25,547 bases of DNA from CAZWEZ01 sp964632795 (GTDB taxonomy: Bacteria > Pseudomonadota > Alphaproteobacteria > Rhodospirillales > 2-02-FULL-58-16), in the NCBI GenBank assembly GCA_964632795.1, contig CAZWEZ010000052.1:1-25547 (forward strand), in the 5' to 3' direction. A program made the translations under genes and the position numbers. The number at the start of each line of letters is the position of its first letter. Position 1 is the stretch's first letter. Positions 25,539-25,547 of the stretch are shown piece after piece. The notes below the pieces were generated by a model. That model ran no database searches. It saw nothing but the letters and a program-made list of their open reading frames with translations, and had not been told where the DNA came from.

Positions 25539-25547
25539 CCCTCCGGG

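Overview
The window is a high-GC stretch of an alphaproteobacterial chromosome, most likely from Rhodospirillales or a close relative. This rests on the gene order ruvB - ybgC - tolQ - tolR - tolA - tolB - pal ... cpoB(ybgF) - tilS - ftsH - folP - glmM - thiD, on GTG starts and tight stop/start overlaps, and on protein features such as the Pro/Lys-rich TolA. No rRNA, tRNA or CRISPR array is visible.

Region 1 (1-5263): the 3' end of ruvB, then ybgC, tolQ, tolR, tolA and tolB packed with gaps of 2-3 bases, then pal after a 186-base leader. This is the Tol-Pal envelope-constriction machine.

Region 2 (5264-14192): an accessory island between pal and cpoB, two genes that normally adjoin. Its left edge holds a terminator-like hairpin, an inverted repeat and the 3' tail of an IS3-family element. 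Its right edge holds a decayed excisionase-like HTH gene and the C-terminal scrap of a tyrosine recombinase, between short imperfect inverted repeats. The cargo is an enolase-superfamily enzyme, a divergent phn-type LysR regulator, a phosphonate-associated iron alcohol dehydrogenase, a PhnD-PhnC-PhnE-PhnE importer and PhnX (phosphonoacetaldehyde hydrolase). No phnW transaminase is present. The simplest reading is uptake of a phosphonate, oxidation of a hydroxyalkylphosphonate (2-hydroxyethylphosphonate is the obvious candidate) to phosphonoacetaldehyde by the dehydrogenase, and C-P cleavage by PhnX to acetaldehyde and phosphate. The enolase-family enzyme may feed this route or be unrelated.

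Region 3 (14193-21707): the ancestral order resumes with cpoB, tilS (one apparent frameshift), ftsH, folP, glmM and thiD, mostly overlapping or closely spaced.

Region 4 (21727-25547): a MocR-type regulator on the minus strand, a small DUF1127-like gene remnant, a threonine dehydratase-like PLP enzyme, a PilZ-domain protein and an AlaX alanyl-tRNA editing protein. The window ends in a long hairpin with perfect 21-bp arms.

The main points of interest are the phosphonate island splitting the Tol-Pal operon, its PhnW-less logic with an orphan enolase-superfamily enzyme, the decayed integration machinery at its edges, the tilS frameshift and the large terminal hairpin.
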